Assembly (NCBI GenBank): GCA_023415395.1
Contig: JAEZKN010000235.1
Span: forward strand, 1-5,737
Reading direction: 5' to 3'
Length of the DNA: 5,737 nt
From: Actinomycetes bacterium
GTDB taxonomy: Bacteria > Actinomycetota > Actinomycetes > Propionibacteriales > Nocardioidaceae
Both the position numbers and the translations under genes were made by a program. The notes below the pieces were generated by a model. It ran no database searches. It worked only from the letters and a program-made list of their open reading frames with translations, and was not told the origin of the DNA. This document shows positions 1-5,737 of this stretch, in pieces; position 1 is the stretch's first letter; the number at the start of each line of letters is the position of its first letter.

Positions 1-40
1 CCCCCCGCCCCCCCGCGGCGGCGCCCGCGCGCGCCCCCGC
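1..40. other. Low-complexity C-rich left edge, probable assembly artefact
   Basis: The first 40 bases are almost only C and G, with runs of 6, 7 and 5 C. They replace the expected N-terminal coding sequence of the lactone oxidase. The right edge also ends in a run of 16 C. The likeliest explanation is poor read ends at contig boundaries, so this stretch should not be trusted as genomic sequence or translated. Confidence 0.6.
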
Positions 41-1117
41 GAGGCCATGACGGTGACCGCCCTGGCCGGCACCCAGCTCAAGGTCCTCAACGCCCAGCTC
101 GAGGCGATGGGACTGAGCCTGCACAACATGGGTGACATCGCCGAGCAGACTCTGGCCGGCGCCACCTCGACCGGCACCCACGGCACCGGCGGGGTCGCCG
201 CCTCCCTCGCGGCGCAGATCTGCGGGCTCGAGCTGGTCACCGGCACCGGCGAGGTGCTCACCGCCACCGAGGCCGAGAACCCCGAGCTGCTGGAGCTGGC
301 CCGCGTCGGCCTGGGCGCGCTGGGCGTCCTCACCACGATCACCTTCCGGGTCGAGCCGCTCTTCGCGCTCGAGGCGAACGAGACCCCGATGTCGTGGGAC
401 GAGGCGCTGGACGGCTTCGACGAGCGGGTGGCGCGGCACCACCACGTCGACACCTACTGGTTCCCGCACACCGACCGGATGCTCACCAAGACCAACGACC
501 GGCTCGCCACGCTCGAGACCGAGCCCCTCTCGGCGGTGCGGAAGTGGTGGGACGACGACTTCTTGTCGAACTCGCTCTTCGGCGCGCTCAACCACCTCAC
601 GAACGCCGTGCCGTCGATCATCCCGCGCTTCAACCAGGTGTCCAGCCGGATGCTCTCGGCGCGCTCCTACAGCGACGTCGCCCACCGGGTCTTCACCTCG
701 CCGCGCGACGTGGTCTTCCGCGAGATGGAGTACGCCGTGCCGCGCGAGGCCGGCCTCACCGCGCTGCGCGAGGCCCGGGCCGCCCTCGACCGCTCGGACC
801 TCAAGGTCACCTTCCCCGTCGAGATCCGGGTGACCCCCGCCGACGACATCCCGCTGTCGACGTCGACGGGGCGCGACTCGTTCTACCTCGCCTTCCACAC
901 CCACCGCGACGCCGACCACCGCGCCTACTTCGCGCTGATGGAGCCGATCATGCGCGCCCACGACGGCCGCCCGCACTGGGGCAAGGTGCACACCCGGACC
1001 GCCGCCGACCTGGCGCCGGCGTACCCCCGCTTCGAGGAGTTCCTCGCACTGCGCGACCGGCTCGACCCCGACCGCGTCTTCGCCAACCCCTACCTCCGCC
1101 GCGTCCTCGGCGACTGA
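2..1117 (+). CDS. D-arabinono-1,4-lactone oxidase family FAD-linked oxidoreductase, 5'-truncated
   Basis: This is a flavin-dependent oxidase of the VAO/ALO type, which oxidises sugar lactones or sugar alcohols with oxygen as acceptor; the substrate here is unknown. The frame is open from position 2. An ATG at 47 falls inside the FAD-binding domain and is probably not the true start. Counting from that Met, residues 2-50 hold the second half of the FAD_binding_4 domain, with the typical GDIAEQTLAGATSTGTHGTG stretch at 29-48. Residues about 105-356 are the ALO C-terminal domain, ending in the hallmark GRPHWGKVHTR (308-318) and LDPDRVFANPYLRR (339-352). Family members usually have about 430-440 residues, so roughly 75-85 are missing, including the pyrophosphate loop and the GxGHS segment that often carries the covalent FAD histidine. 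Bases 1-40 translate to Pro/Arg/Ala/Gly and look artefactual. It faces the ABC exporter tail to tail. Family is secure; substrate is not. Confidence 0.9.
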   Translation, partial: PPPPRGGARARPREAMTVTALAGTQLKVLNAQLEAMGLSLHNMGDIAEQTLAGATSTGTHGTGGVAASLAAQICGLELVTGTGEVLTATEAENPELLELARVGLGALGVLTTITFRVEPLFALEANETPMSWDEALDGFDERVARHHHVDTYWFPHTDRMLTKTNDRLATLETEPLSAVRKWWDDDFLSNSLFGALNHLTNAVPSIIPRFNQVSSRMLSARSYSDVAHRVFTSPRDVVFREMEYAVPREAGLTALREARAALDRSDLKVTFPVEIRVTPADDIPLSTSTGRDSFYLAFHTHRDADHRAYFALMEPIMRAHDGRPHWGKVHTRTAADLAPAYPRFEEFLALRDRLDPDRVFANPYLRRVLGD

Positions 1118-1134
1118 CCGGGTCGTCGGTCGGT

Positions 1135-1255
1135 CAGCCAGCGCCGCTACCCCTTCGTCGGTCGAGTAGCGAGCGCCAGCGAGCGTATCGAGACCCCCAC
1201 CGCCCCGACGGTCTCGATACACGCCGCTCGTCCCTCGCGGCGCACTCGACCACCG
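1135..1255. repeat. Palindromic intergenic repeat, copy 1 (121 bp)
   Basis: This is the first of two near-identical units, offset by 142 bp. Its parts are a 25-bp flank (1135-1159), a left arm (1160-1195), a 14-bp loop (1196-1209), a right arm (1210-1251) and a short CACCG-type end. The arms form an imperfect inverted repeat. The outer 8 bp (GGTCGAGT with ACTCGACC) and inner 11 bp (GTATCGAGACC with GGTCTCGATAC) pair perfectly, and the middles pair poorly. The right arm also holds a nested hairpin, CGCCGC with GCGGCG. No transposase is present. It lies between two convergent genes, where it could act as a bidirectional transcription barrier. Similar dispersed palindromes are familiar to me from Nocardioides genomes, but I could not verify this here. 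Confidence 0.9.
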
Positions 1256-1276
1256 AAGGTCACCTCGCCGCTCGAG

Positions 1277-1396
1277 CAGCCAGCGCCGCCACCCCCTCGT
1301 CGGTCGAGTAGCGAGCGCCAGCGAGCGTATCGAGACCCCACCGCCTCCACGGTCTCGATACACGCCGCTCGTCCCTCGCGGCGCACTCGACCACCG
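1277..1396. repeat. Palindromic intergenic repeat, copy 2 (120 bp)
   Basis: This second unit has the same orientation as the first. Left arm is 1302-1337, loop 1338-1350 and right arm 1351-1392. Compared with copy 1 it has four substitutions and one deleted C. All five changes lie in the left flank or the loop; the 78 bp of the two arms are identical. The unit ends 2 bp before the stop codon of the DrrB-like permease on the opposite strand. The 21 bp between the copies (1256-1276) contain nothing I recognise. Confidence 0.9.
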
Positions 1397-1408
1397 GGCT
1401 ACCGGTGG
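1391..1408. terminator. Perfect 7-bp inverted repeat over the permease stop codon
   Basis: CCACCGG and CCGGTGG flank a 4-base loop (GCTA) that contains the permease TAG stop. Half of the stem is the conserved right end of repeat copy 2; the other half is the last permease codons. A GC-rich stem of this kind could help end transcription from the minus strand, but no T-tract follows, so a terminator role is only a guess. Confidence 0.3.
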
Positions 1409-2220
1409 TTGTAGAGGCGGAGCGCGATCGGGGCGAAGACGGCGGTCACGGCGGCGGCCAGCACGAGCACGACCGTGATGTCGCCGGTGTCGGGGACGTC
1501 GTCCATCAGGCCGCGCGCGGCCTCGCACAGCAGCGTGACCGGGTTGACCTCGACGAAGGCGCGCAGCCAGTCCGGCATGGTCTCCGGCGGGGCGAAGACC
1601 GAGCTGACGAAGGTCAGGGGGAAGAGCACCATCATCGACACGCCCATGACGGCGTTCGGCGTGCGGACCTTGAGCCCGACGATCAGCCACAGCCAGCTCA
1701 GCGAGAAGCAGAACACCAGCAGGAGGACGACGGCCAGCAGCACGCCCAGGACCCCGCCGGGCGGTCGGTAGCCGATGATCAGGCCGACCGTGAGCACCAT
1801 GGCCGAGGCCAGGGCGTAGCGCAACGTGTCGCCGAGCAGGGCGCCGACCAGGTGGGACGCGCGCCAGACCGGCAGCGACCGGAAGCGGTCGAAGACGCCC
1901 TTCTCGATGTCGGTGTTGATGGTCAGCCCGGTGTACATCGTGATGAACACGACCGTCTGCGTGAGGATCCCCGGGAGGGCGTACTGCAGGTAGTCCGCGG
2001 GCGATCCCGCGATCGCGCCGCCGAACACGTAGGTGAACATCAGCGTGAACAGGATCGGGAACATCGTGACGTCGAAGAGCTGCTCGGGGACGTGCTTGAT
2101 CTTCAGCAGGGCCCGCCAGCCGAAGGTGAGCGAGGAGCTCACCGCGTTGGCCGGCCGGGGTCGCTCGCCGCTGCCGAGCGCGGCGATCACGTCGGAGTCG
2201 AGGGCGGGCGTGGTGCTCAT
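1399..2220 (-). CDS. DrrB-like ABC-2 type transporter permease
   Basis: This is the membrane half of an efflux ABC transporter of the daunorubicin-resistance (DrrB) type; it acts in the cytoplasmic membrane with the ATPase encoded just upstream. The 273-residue length is normal for the family. A cytoplasmic N-terminus of about 48 residues is followed by about six hydrophobic segments, near 50-70, 83-102, 134-151, 157-183, 190-212 and 248-268. The ABC-2 motif [13 protein letters not shown] lies at 106-118, and the typical [16 protein letters not shown] segment at 204-219. The ATG overlaps the ATPase stop as ATGA. A strong GGAGGT lies 6 bases before it, which supports this start over the much longer open frame that continues upstream through the ATPase gene. 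The substrate is unknown; no resistance or biosynthesis genes lie in the window to suggest one. Confidence 0.93.
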   Translation of the reverse strand: MSTTPALDSDVIAALGSGERPRPANAVSSSLTFGWRALLKIKHVPEQLFDVTMFPILFTLMFTYVFGGAIAGSPADYLQYALPGILTQTVVFITMYTGLTINTDIEKGVFDRFRSLPVWRASHLVGALLGDTLRYALASAMVLTVGLIIGYRPPGGVLGVLLAVVLLLVFCFSLSWLWLIVGLKVRTPNAVMGVSMMVLFPLTFVSSVFAPPETMPDWLRAFVEVNPVTLLCEAARGLMDDVPDTGDITVVLVLAAAVTAVFAPIALRLYNHR

Positions 2221-3203
2221 GCCGCCACCTCCTCGGCCGGGCGACCGGTGAGCGCGAGGAAGACCTCGTCCAGGCTGGGCTGGCCCAGGCTGTACTCGGT
2301 GACCAGCAGGCCGTGGTCCCCCACGCGCTGCAGCGCCGCCGCCACGCCGGTCGGGTCGTCGACGCGCATGCTGATCGCGGCCGGGTCCGACTCGAGCACC
2401 GGCTCGGCGCCGAGGGACTCCTGGAGCAGGCGGGCCACCTCCGCGCGGACGCCGGGGTCGGCGACCCGCACGTGCACCGCGCCGGTGCCAACCGAGGCCT
2501 TGAGCTCGCCGCTGGTGCCTTCGGCGATCACCTTGCCGTGGTCGATGACCGCGATCCGGTCGGCCAGCTGGTCGGCCTCCTCGAGGTACTGCGTCGTGAG
2601 CAGCACGGTGGTGCCGGCACCGACGAGGCCACGCACGATCTCCCAGACCTGGTTGCGGCTGCGGGGGTCGAGGCCGGTGGTCGGCTCGTCGAGGAACATC
2701 AGGTCGGGCCGCACCACGATCGACCCGGCGATGTCGATGCGGCGGCGCATGCCGCCGGAGTAGGCCTTGACCTGCTTCTTCGCCGCATCCGAGAGCCCGA
2801 ACGCCTCGAGGAGCTGCGCGGCACGCGCCCGGGCCGCGGGCCGGGAGTAGCCGTAGAGGCGGGCGAGCAGCACGAGGTTCTCGGTGCCGGTGAGGTCCTC
2901 GTCGAGCGAGGCGAACTGACCGGTCATCGCGACCCGGGACCGCACCGCCCGCGGCTCCCGCACGACGTCGTGACCCAGGACGGTGGCCGTGCCCCCGTCG
3001 GGCACCAGCAGGGTCGCGAGCATCTTGATGGCCGTGGTCTTGCCGGCGCCGTTGGGACCGAGCACGCCGTAGACCCCACCCGTGGGGATGGCCAGGTCGA
3101 TGCCGTCGACGGCGCGCTGCTCGCCGAAGGTCTTCACCAGCCCGTGGGTCTCGATCGCCAGGTCCGTCGCCCGGGCGGTTGCTGGGACAGTCATGGTGGT
3201 CAT
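2217..3203 (-). CDS. DrrA-like ABC transporter ATP-binding protein (drug-efflux type)
   Basis: This is the cytoplasmic ATPase that drives the DrrB-like permease encoded next to it. Its 328 residues match the family, which carries a C-terminal extension beyond the nucleotide-binding domain. Visible motifs are Walker [10 protein letters not shown] (49-57), Q-loop MTGQFASL (93-100, Gln96), signature YSGGMRRR (148-155), Walker B LMFLDEP (168-174) and D-loop GLDP (177-180). In the switch position the sequence reads [16 protein letters not shown] (202-217), so Gln205 stands where most ABC ATPases have His; I recall this as usual for DrrA-like proteins. The C-terminal [12 protein letters not shown] (309-320) is also typical of DrrA. 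The start at 3203 lacks a clear Shine-Dalgarno, and a second ATG three codons in (3194) is no better. It may be co-transcribed with the TRIC-like gene 56 bp upstream. The exported compound cannot be inferred. Confidence 0.93.
   Translation of the reverse strand: MTTMTVPATARATDLAIETHGLVKTFGEQRAVDGIDLAIPTGGVYGVLGPNGAGKTTAIKMLATLLVPDGGTATVLGHDVVREPRAVRSRVAMTGQFASLDEDLTGTENLVLLARLYGYSRPAARARAAQLLEAFGLSDAAKKQVKAYSGGMRRRIDIAGSIVVRPDLMFLDEPTTGLDPRSRNQVWEIVRGLVGAGTTVLLTTQYLEEADQLADRIAVIDHGKVIAEGTSGELKASVGTGAVHVRVADPGVRAEVARLLQESLGAEPVLESDPAAISMRVDDPTGVAAALQRVGDHGLLVTEYSLGQPSLDEVFLALTGRPAEEVAA
2227..2232 (-). promoter_or_regulatory. Strong Shine-Dalgarno of the permease, inside the ATPase gene
   Basis: On the minus strand GGAGGT sits 6 bases before the permease ATG, within the last codons of the ATPase. 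Together with the 4-bp ATGA overlap it implies translational coupling, which would keep the two pump subunits in proportion. Confidence 0.75.
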
Positions 3204-3259
3204 GCTTGCACCGACCGCCCCCAGGCGCCGGACTCATCGGTCGAGCCGGGTCCCGACGC

Positions 3260-3895
3260 TCAGACCGAGGAGGACCCCGTCGGGATCGGCGCCTGCCAGT
3301 GGCGCCAGATGGCCAGCAGCCGCCACACGATGCACACCCCGCCGCCGGCGAAGGCCACGACGATCGTCGGCAGGTCGGTGTGCGCGCCGGCCACGACCAG
3401 GATCGCGCCGGCCAGCGCCGGGGTCGCGTAGAGCTCGCCGCGGAACACCGCCGGCACGCGGCCGGCCAGCAGGTCGCGCAGCATGCCGCCACCGATGCCG
3501 GTCACCATGCCCATGAGCGCCGCGGGCACGACCCCGAGGCCGTACTCGAGGGCCTTGAAGGCCCCGGTCACGCAGAAGAGGCCGAGGCCGAAGGCGTCCA
3601 GGACCGTGATCGTGCGCTCCGCCCGCCCGAAGGCGGGGTGGAAGAAGAAGCAGAGCAGCCCGGCCACGACCGGCACCACGAGGTAGCGCCAGTCCTGGAG
3701 GGCCGCGGGTGGGGTCGCGTCGATGAGGACGTCGCGCAGGAACCCGCCTCCGAGGCCGGTCGTGCCGGCCAGCACGAGCACCCCGAAGACGTCGAGGCTC
3801 TTGCGCACCGCGACCAGGGCGCCGGTGATCGCGAACACGAAGATGCCGAGCAGGTCGAAGACGACGAGGATGACCGGGGGGTCGGAGGTGGACAC
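3260..3895 (-). CDS. TRIC/UPF0126 family membrane protein (trimeric intracellular cation channel-like)
   Basis: This is a 211-residue integral membrane protein of the family once called UPF0126. Some prokaryotic members form trimeric potassium-conducting TRIC channels, and others have been linked to glycine transport, so the transported species here is open. It has the expected internal duplication. Repeat one (about 8-90) carries GGGFLRD at 49-55 and repeat two (about 95-180) carries GGGMLRD at 135-141; each follows a hydrophobic segment with an acidic residue (FDLLG at 13-17, LDAFG at 99-103). About seven membrane segments are visible. The start is GTG at 3895; an in-frame TAG lies four codons upstream and no Met occurs until residue 128, so this start is nearly forced. 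There is no Shine-Dalgarno, and a TAGCCT box at the right distance suggests a leaderless transcript. It diverges from sepH and points towards the ABC genes. Confidence 0.9.
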   Translation of the reverse strand: MSTSDPPVILVVFDLLGIFVFAITGALVAVRKSLDVFGVLVLAGTTGLGGGFLRDVLIDATPPAALQDWRYLVVPVVAGLLCFFFHPAFGRAERTITVLDAFGLGLFCVTGAFKALEYGLGVVPAALMGMVTGIGGGMLRDLLAGRVPAVFRGELYATPALAGAILVVAGAHTDLPTIVVAFAGGGVCIVWRLLAIWRHWQAPIPTGSSSV

Positions 3896-3901
3896 GTGGG
3901 G

Positions 3902-3907
3902 AGGCTA
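3902..3907 (-). promoter_or_regulatory. Candidate -10 box for a leaderless TRIC-like transcript
   Basis: On the minus strand TAGCCT fits the actinobacterial TAnnnT -10 pattern and ends 6 bases before the GTG start. Transcription would then begin at the G of the start codon itself. No convincing -35 element is visible, so the call rests on the -10 spacing and the missing ribosome-binding site. Confidence 0.4.
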
Positions 3908-3955
3908 ACCCCGGCGACACCGGCGACGCTCCCGGCCCAGTGGTCGCGGCTGGCG

Positions 3956-3961
3956 TAGGCT
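3956..3961 (+). promoter_or_regulatory. Candidate -10 box for sepH
   Basis: TAGGCT fits TAnnnT and lies 42 bases before the sepH ATG, giving a leader of about 35 bases. No good -35 is seen 16-18 bases upstream. The 108-bp region 3896-4003 must hold promoters for two divergent genes, and this is the best plus-strand candidate. Confidence 0.35.
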
Positions 3962-3987
3962 CGGCGCACTGCAGGCAACGATGGGAC

Positions 3988-3992
3988 AGGAG
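3988..3992 (+). promoter_or_regulatory. Shine-Dalgarno of sepH with long spacer
   Basis: AGGAG is the only good purine-rich site upstream of the sepH ATG. The spacing of 11 bases is longer than the usual 5-9, so translation may be moderate. The protein N-terminus fits the family, which supports the start at 4004. Confidence 0.5.
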
Positions 3993-4003
3993 CACGACCC
4001 ACC

Positions 4004-4948
4004 ATGGCGCACCTCACGCTCGCCGGAGTGAGCGATGACGGGAAGCGCCTGCGCCTGCGGGACGAGGACGGGACCGAGCACACCGTCGAGATCGACGCCC
4101 GCCTGCGGGCCGCCCTGGGAGATCGACCCTCCCGCCGATTGGAGACGACGATGGACAATGCCAGTGCCCTGCGGCCGCGCGACATCCAGGCCCGCATCCG
4201 CGCGGGCGAGACGCCCGAGGCGGTGGCCCAGGCCGCGCAGACGTCCGTCGACAAGATCATGGCCTTCGCCGCGCCCGTGCTCGCCGAGCGCGAGCACGTC
4301 GCCGAGCGCGCCCAGCGCTCGTCGGTACGCCGCAGCGAGGGCTCGTCCCCGCACGGCGCCCGCACCCTGGGCGACGCCGTCGCCGCCCACCTGCGCGGTC
4401 TCAACATCGACCCCGACAGCGTCGAGTGGGACGCCTGGCGCCGCGAGGACGGGCGCTGGTCGCTGACCGCCGGCTTCACCGGCGAGCGGTCCGGCACCGC
4501 GACCCTCACCTTCGACATCCCGGGCAACTACGTCACGCTCGACAACGACGACGCCCGCTGGCTCGTCGGCGAGGCGGTCGCCCCGGCTCCCGCACCGCGC
4601 GACGACCTGCGCCAGGCCCGCGAGCGCCGGCTCGCCCCGGTCCAGGACGACGAGCTGCCGCTCGGCGACGACGCGATCGACCTCGTGACGGGAGGGGTCT
4701 CGAAGGACGTGGCCGAGCAGCCGCTCGAGGCGTTCCTCGACGACGCCCCGCCGACCGAGCCCGAGGTCGTCGAGCACGAGACCGAGGCGCGCGAGGAGGC
4801 CGAGGAGGCCGCCGCGGCCGAGGACGCGACCGAGAACGCCACCGAGGACGAGCCGCCGACCCGCCGCCCGGTCAAGAAGACCCGCGGCCGTGCGTCGGTG
4901 CCGAGCTGGGACGAGATCATGTTCGGAGGCGGCGACACCAAGGGGTGA
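4004..4948 (+). CDS. sepH: Septation protein SepH (DUF3071)
   Basis: SepH is an actinobacterial cell-division protein that binds FtsZ and stimulates its assembly at division septa. The 314-residue product shows the full family layout. An N-terminal DUF3071 domain begins with MAHLTLAGVSDDGKRLRLRD and includes a helix-turn-helix-like segment at about 56-104 (LRPRDIQARIRAGETPEAVA). A second conserved part spans about 120-190 (EWDAWRREDGRWSLTAGF at 141-158). An acidic, probably disordered linker covers about 195-287 and is especially Glu/Ala-rich at 250-285. The conserved C-terminal tail is RGRASVPSWDEIMFGG (294-309). In the studied Streptomyces protein the helix-turn-helix part is the one needed to act on FtsZ; that is family knowledge. 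The gene is complete, diverges from the TRIC-like gene and converges with the sulfurtransferase. Confidence 0.95.
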   Translation: MAHLTLAGVSDDGKRLRLRDEDGTEHTVEIDARLRAALGDRPSRRLETTMDNASALRPRDIQARIRAGETPEAVAQAAQTSVDKIMAFAAPVLAEREHVAERAQRSSVRRSEGSSPHGARTLGDAVAAHLRGLNIDPDSVEWDAWRREDGRWSLTAGFTGERSGTATLTFDIPGNYVTLDNDDARWLVGEAVAPAPAPRDDLRQARERRLAPVQDDELPLGDDAIDLVTGGVSKDVAEQPLEAFLDDAPPTEPEVVEHETEAREEAEEAAAAEDATENATEDEPPTRRPVKKTRGRASVPSWDEIMFGGGDTKG

Positions 4949-4951
4949 CTC

Positions 4952-4973
4952 AGCCCCGGGCCGAGCCCCGGGA
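4952..4973. terminator. Possible GC-rich hairpin between convergent genes
   Basis: The 42-bp spacer between sepH and the sulfurtransferase contains CCCGGGC, a 3-base loop and GCCCCGGG, which can pair with one bulged C. There is no T-tract on either side. It may act as a weak bidirectional terminator, but each CCCGGG half is itself a palindrome, so the fold is uncertain. Confidence 0.3.
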
Positions 4974-4990
4974 CCTGCTGGCGAAGGTCG

Positions 4991-5737
4991 TCACGGGCGT
5001 CCACCGGGAGGACCGGCGACGGGCCGGTCCGGGTCGGTGATCCACCCCGACCAGCTGCCCGGGTAGAGCGCGGCCGAGATCCCCGCGACCTCCAGGGCGA
5101 TGATGTCGTGCGTGGCGGTGACCCCCGACCCGCAGTACACGGCCGTCTCCTCGTCGCCGTGCACCCCTGCGGCGGCGTACAGCGCCCGGAGCTCGTCGGC
5201 GGAGCGGAACCGCCCGTCGGCGCGCAGGTTGGTGCCGGTGGGGACGTTCACCGCCCCCGGGACGTGGCCGGCGACGGGGTCGACCGGCTCGACCTCGCCG
5301 CGGTAGCGCTCGGGAGCCCGCGCGTCGACGAGGACGGGTACGCCGAGCACCTCGTCGGCCTCGACGACCGGCATGCCACCCGGACGTGCGGTGAAGTCAC
5401 CGCGGCCGGGCAGCGTGGTCCCGGTGTGCACGGCTCCCCCGGCCTCGACCCAGGCCGGCCAGGCGCCGTCGAGGACCCGCACGTCGCGATGGCCGTGGAA
5501 GCGCAGCAGCCACCAGGCGCGTCCCGCGGCCAGGCCGCTCCAGTCGTCGTAGACCACCACCGGCCGGTCGTCGCGCACGCCGGCGCGCCGCATCGCGGCC
5601 TCGAAGGCGGCCGTCTCCGGCAGCGGGTGCCGGCCGCTCGGGCCCGGCTCGGCGGCCAGCTCGGTGTCCAGGTCGACGTACACCGCACCCGGGACGTGGC
5701 CCCGCTCGTACTCGGCGCGGCCCCCCCCCCCCCCCCA
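4991..5737 (-). CDS. 3-mercaptopyruvate-type sulfurtransferase (two rhodanese domains), 5'-truncated
   Basis: This enzyme moves sulfur from a donor such as 3-mercaptopyruvate or thiosulfate to a thiol acceptor in the cytoplasm. The frame stays open to the right edge. The GTG at 5683 is an internal Val, because the codons before it continue the first rhodanese domain as RAEYERGHVPGAVYVDLDTE. Numbering from that Val, the first domain has YDDWSG at 45-50, with Asp where an active domain would have Cys, and ends near VLDGAWPAW (70-78). The second domain runs from about 108 to 222. Its active loop is CGSGVTA with Cys184; CGSGVT is the mercaptopyruvate type, whereas classic thiosulfate sulfurtransferases have CRKGVT. 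The tail YPGSWSGWITDPDRPVA (207-223) is typical. Family length is about 280, so around 35-40 N-terminal residues lie beyond the window. Codons past 5719 are poly-Gly from the terminal C run and should be ignored. Confidence 0.92.
   Translation of the reverse strand, partial: WGGGGGRAEYERGHVPGAVYVDLDTELAAEPGPSGRHPLPETAAFEAAMRRAGVRDDRPVVVYDDWSGLAAGRAWWLLRFHGHRDVRVLDGAWPAWVEAGGAVHTGTTLPGRGDFTARPGGMPVVEADEVLGVPVLVDARAPERYRGEVEPVDPVAGHVPGAVNVPTGTNLRADGRFRSADELRALYAAAGVHGDEETAVYCGSGVTATHDIIALEVAGISAALYPGSWSGWITDPDRPVAGPPGGRP
5720..5737. other. Poly-C run at the right edge, probable artefact
   Basis: Sixteen consecutive C (5721-5736) and a final A interrupt the sulfurtransferase within its first rhodanese domain. 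On the coding strand this is a G run. It mirrors the C-rich left edge and is most simply a read-end or assembly artefact. Confidence 0.6.

Noticed and set aside
394..1311. Plus-strand frame of 305 codons overlapping the lactone oxidase and the first repeat
   Set aside because: It is Arg/Ala/Pro-rich with no motifs and lies in a different frame of a well-supported gene.
1147..1386. Small minus-strand ORF of 79 codons across both repeats
   Set aside because: Its protein simply repeats the translated palindrome twice. There is no ribosome-binding site, and repeats of this type commonly produce spurious ORFs.
1135..1396. CRISPR array
   Set aside because: There are only two units of about 120 bp with internal palindromes and a 21-bp gap. 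No array of short repeats with unique spacers and no cas genes are seen.
1135..1396. Insertion sequence or composite transposon ends
   Set aside because: The two copies are direct, not inverted, with only 21 bp between them. No transposase or clear target-site duplication is present.
1405..2763. Long plus-strand open frame of 452 codons opposite the exporter genes
   Set aside because: Its product is dominated by Arg, Gly, Glu, Asp, His and Gln without domain motifs. It is an antisense shadow typical of very GC-rich DNA.
3237..3246. TCGGTCGAGC resembling the left border of the intergenic repeat
   Set aside because: Only about 9 bases match and no second arm follows, so chance is sufficient in DNA of this composition.
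1399..3492. A single 697-codon minus-strand frame extending the permease far upstream
   Set aside because: Only its last 273 codons encode a protein-like sequence. The rest is Arg/Pro/Gly-rich and lies antiphase to the ATPase and TRIC-like genes; the strong Shine-Dalgarno and ATGA overlap fix the start at 2220.
3905..4777. Minus-strand open frame of 290 codons opposite sepH
   Set aside because: sepH on the other strand is recognisable along its length. The antisense product has no motifs and is a low-complexity shadow.

Overview
This 5.7 kb window is very GC-rich (by eye 70% or more). Its gene set (a SepH septation protein, a DrrA/DrrB-type ABC exporter, a D-arabinono-1,4-lactone oxidase-like flavoprotein, a 3-mercaptopyruvate-type sulfurtransferase) points to an actinobacterium. 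Gene style and the dispersed palindrome at 1135-1396 suggest Nocardioides or a close relative. The genus is inference from memory, not a search result.

Layout. 2-1117 (+): the C-terminal four fifths of an FAD-linked sugar-lactone oxidase; its N-terminus is lost at the left edge. 1118-1398: convergent intergenic region made almost entirely of two near-identical 120-121 bp repeats, each carrying a large imperfect palindrome. 1399-3203 (-): a DrrA-like ATPase followed by a DrrB-like permease, joined by a 4-bp ATGA overlap. 3260-3895 (-): a TRIC/UPF0126 membrane protein with a GTG start, 56 bp upstream of the ATPase and possibly in the same transcript. 3896-4003: divergent promoter region. 4004-4948 (+): sepH, complete. 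4949-4990: short convergent spacer with a possible GC hairpin. 4991-5737 (-): a sulfurtransferase running off the right edge.

How the genes work together. The ATPase and permease should form one ABC-2 efflux pump; the substrate cannot be read from the sequence. The other genes are unrelated housekeeping functions: cell division, cation conduction or small-molecule transport, sulfur transfer and sugar-lactone oxidation. Both window edges are C-rich low-complexity DNA, and each cuts through a gene inside a conserved domain. This looks like a whole short contig with artefactual ends.

I found no undescribed multi-gene system here. The most interesting non-coding signal is the tandem palindromic repeat, whose arms are identical between copies while all differences lie in the loop and left flank.
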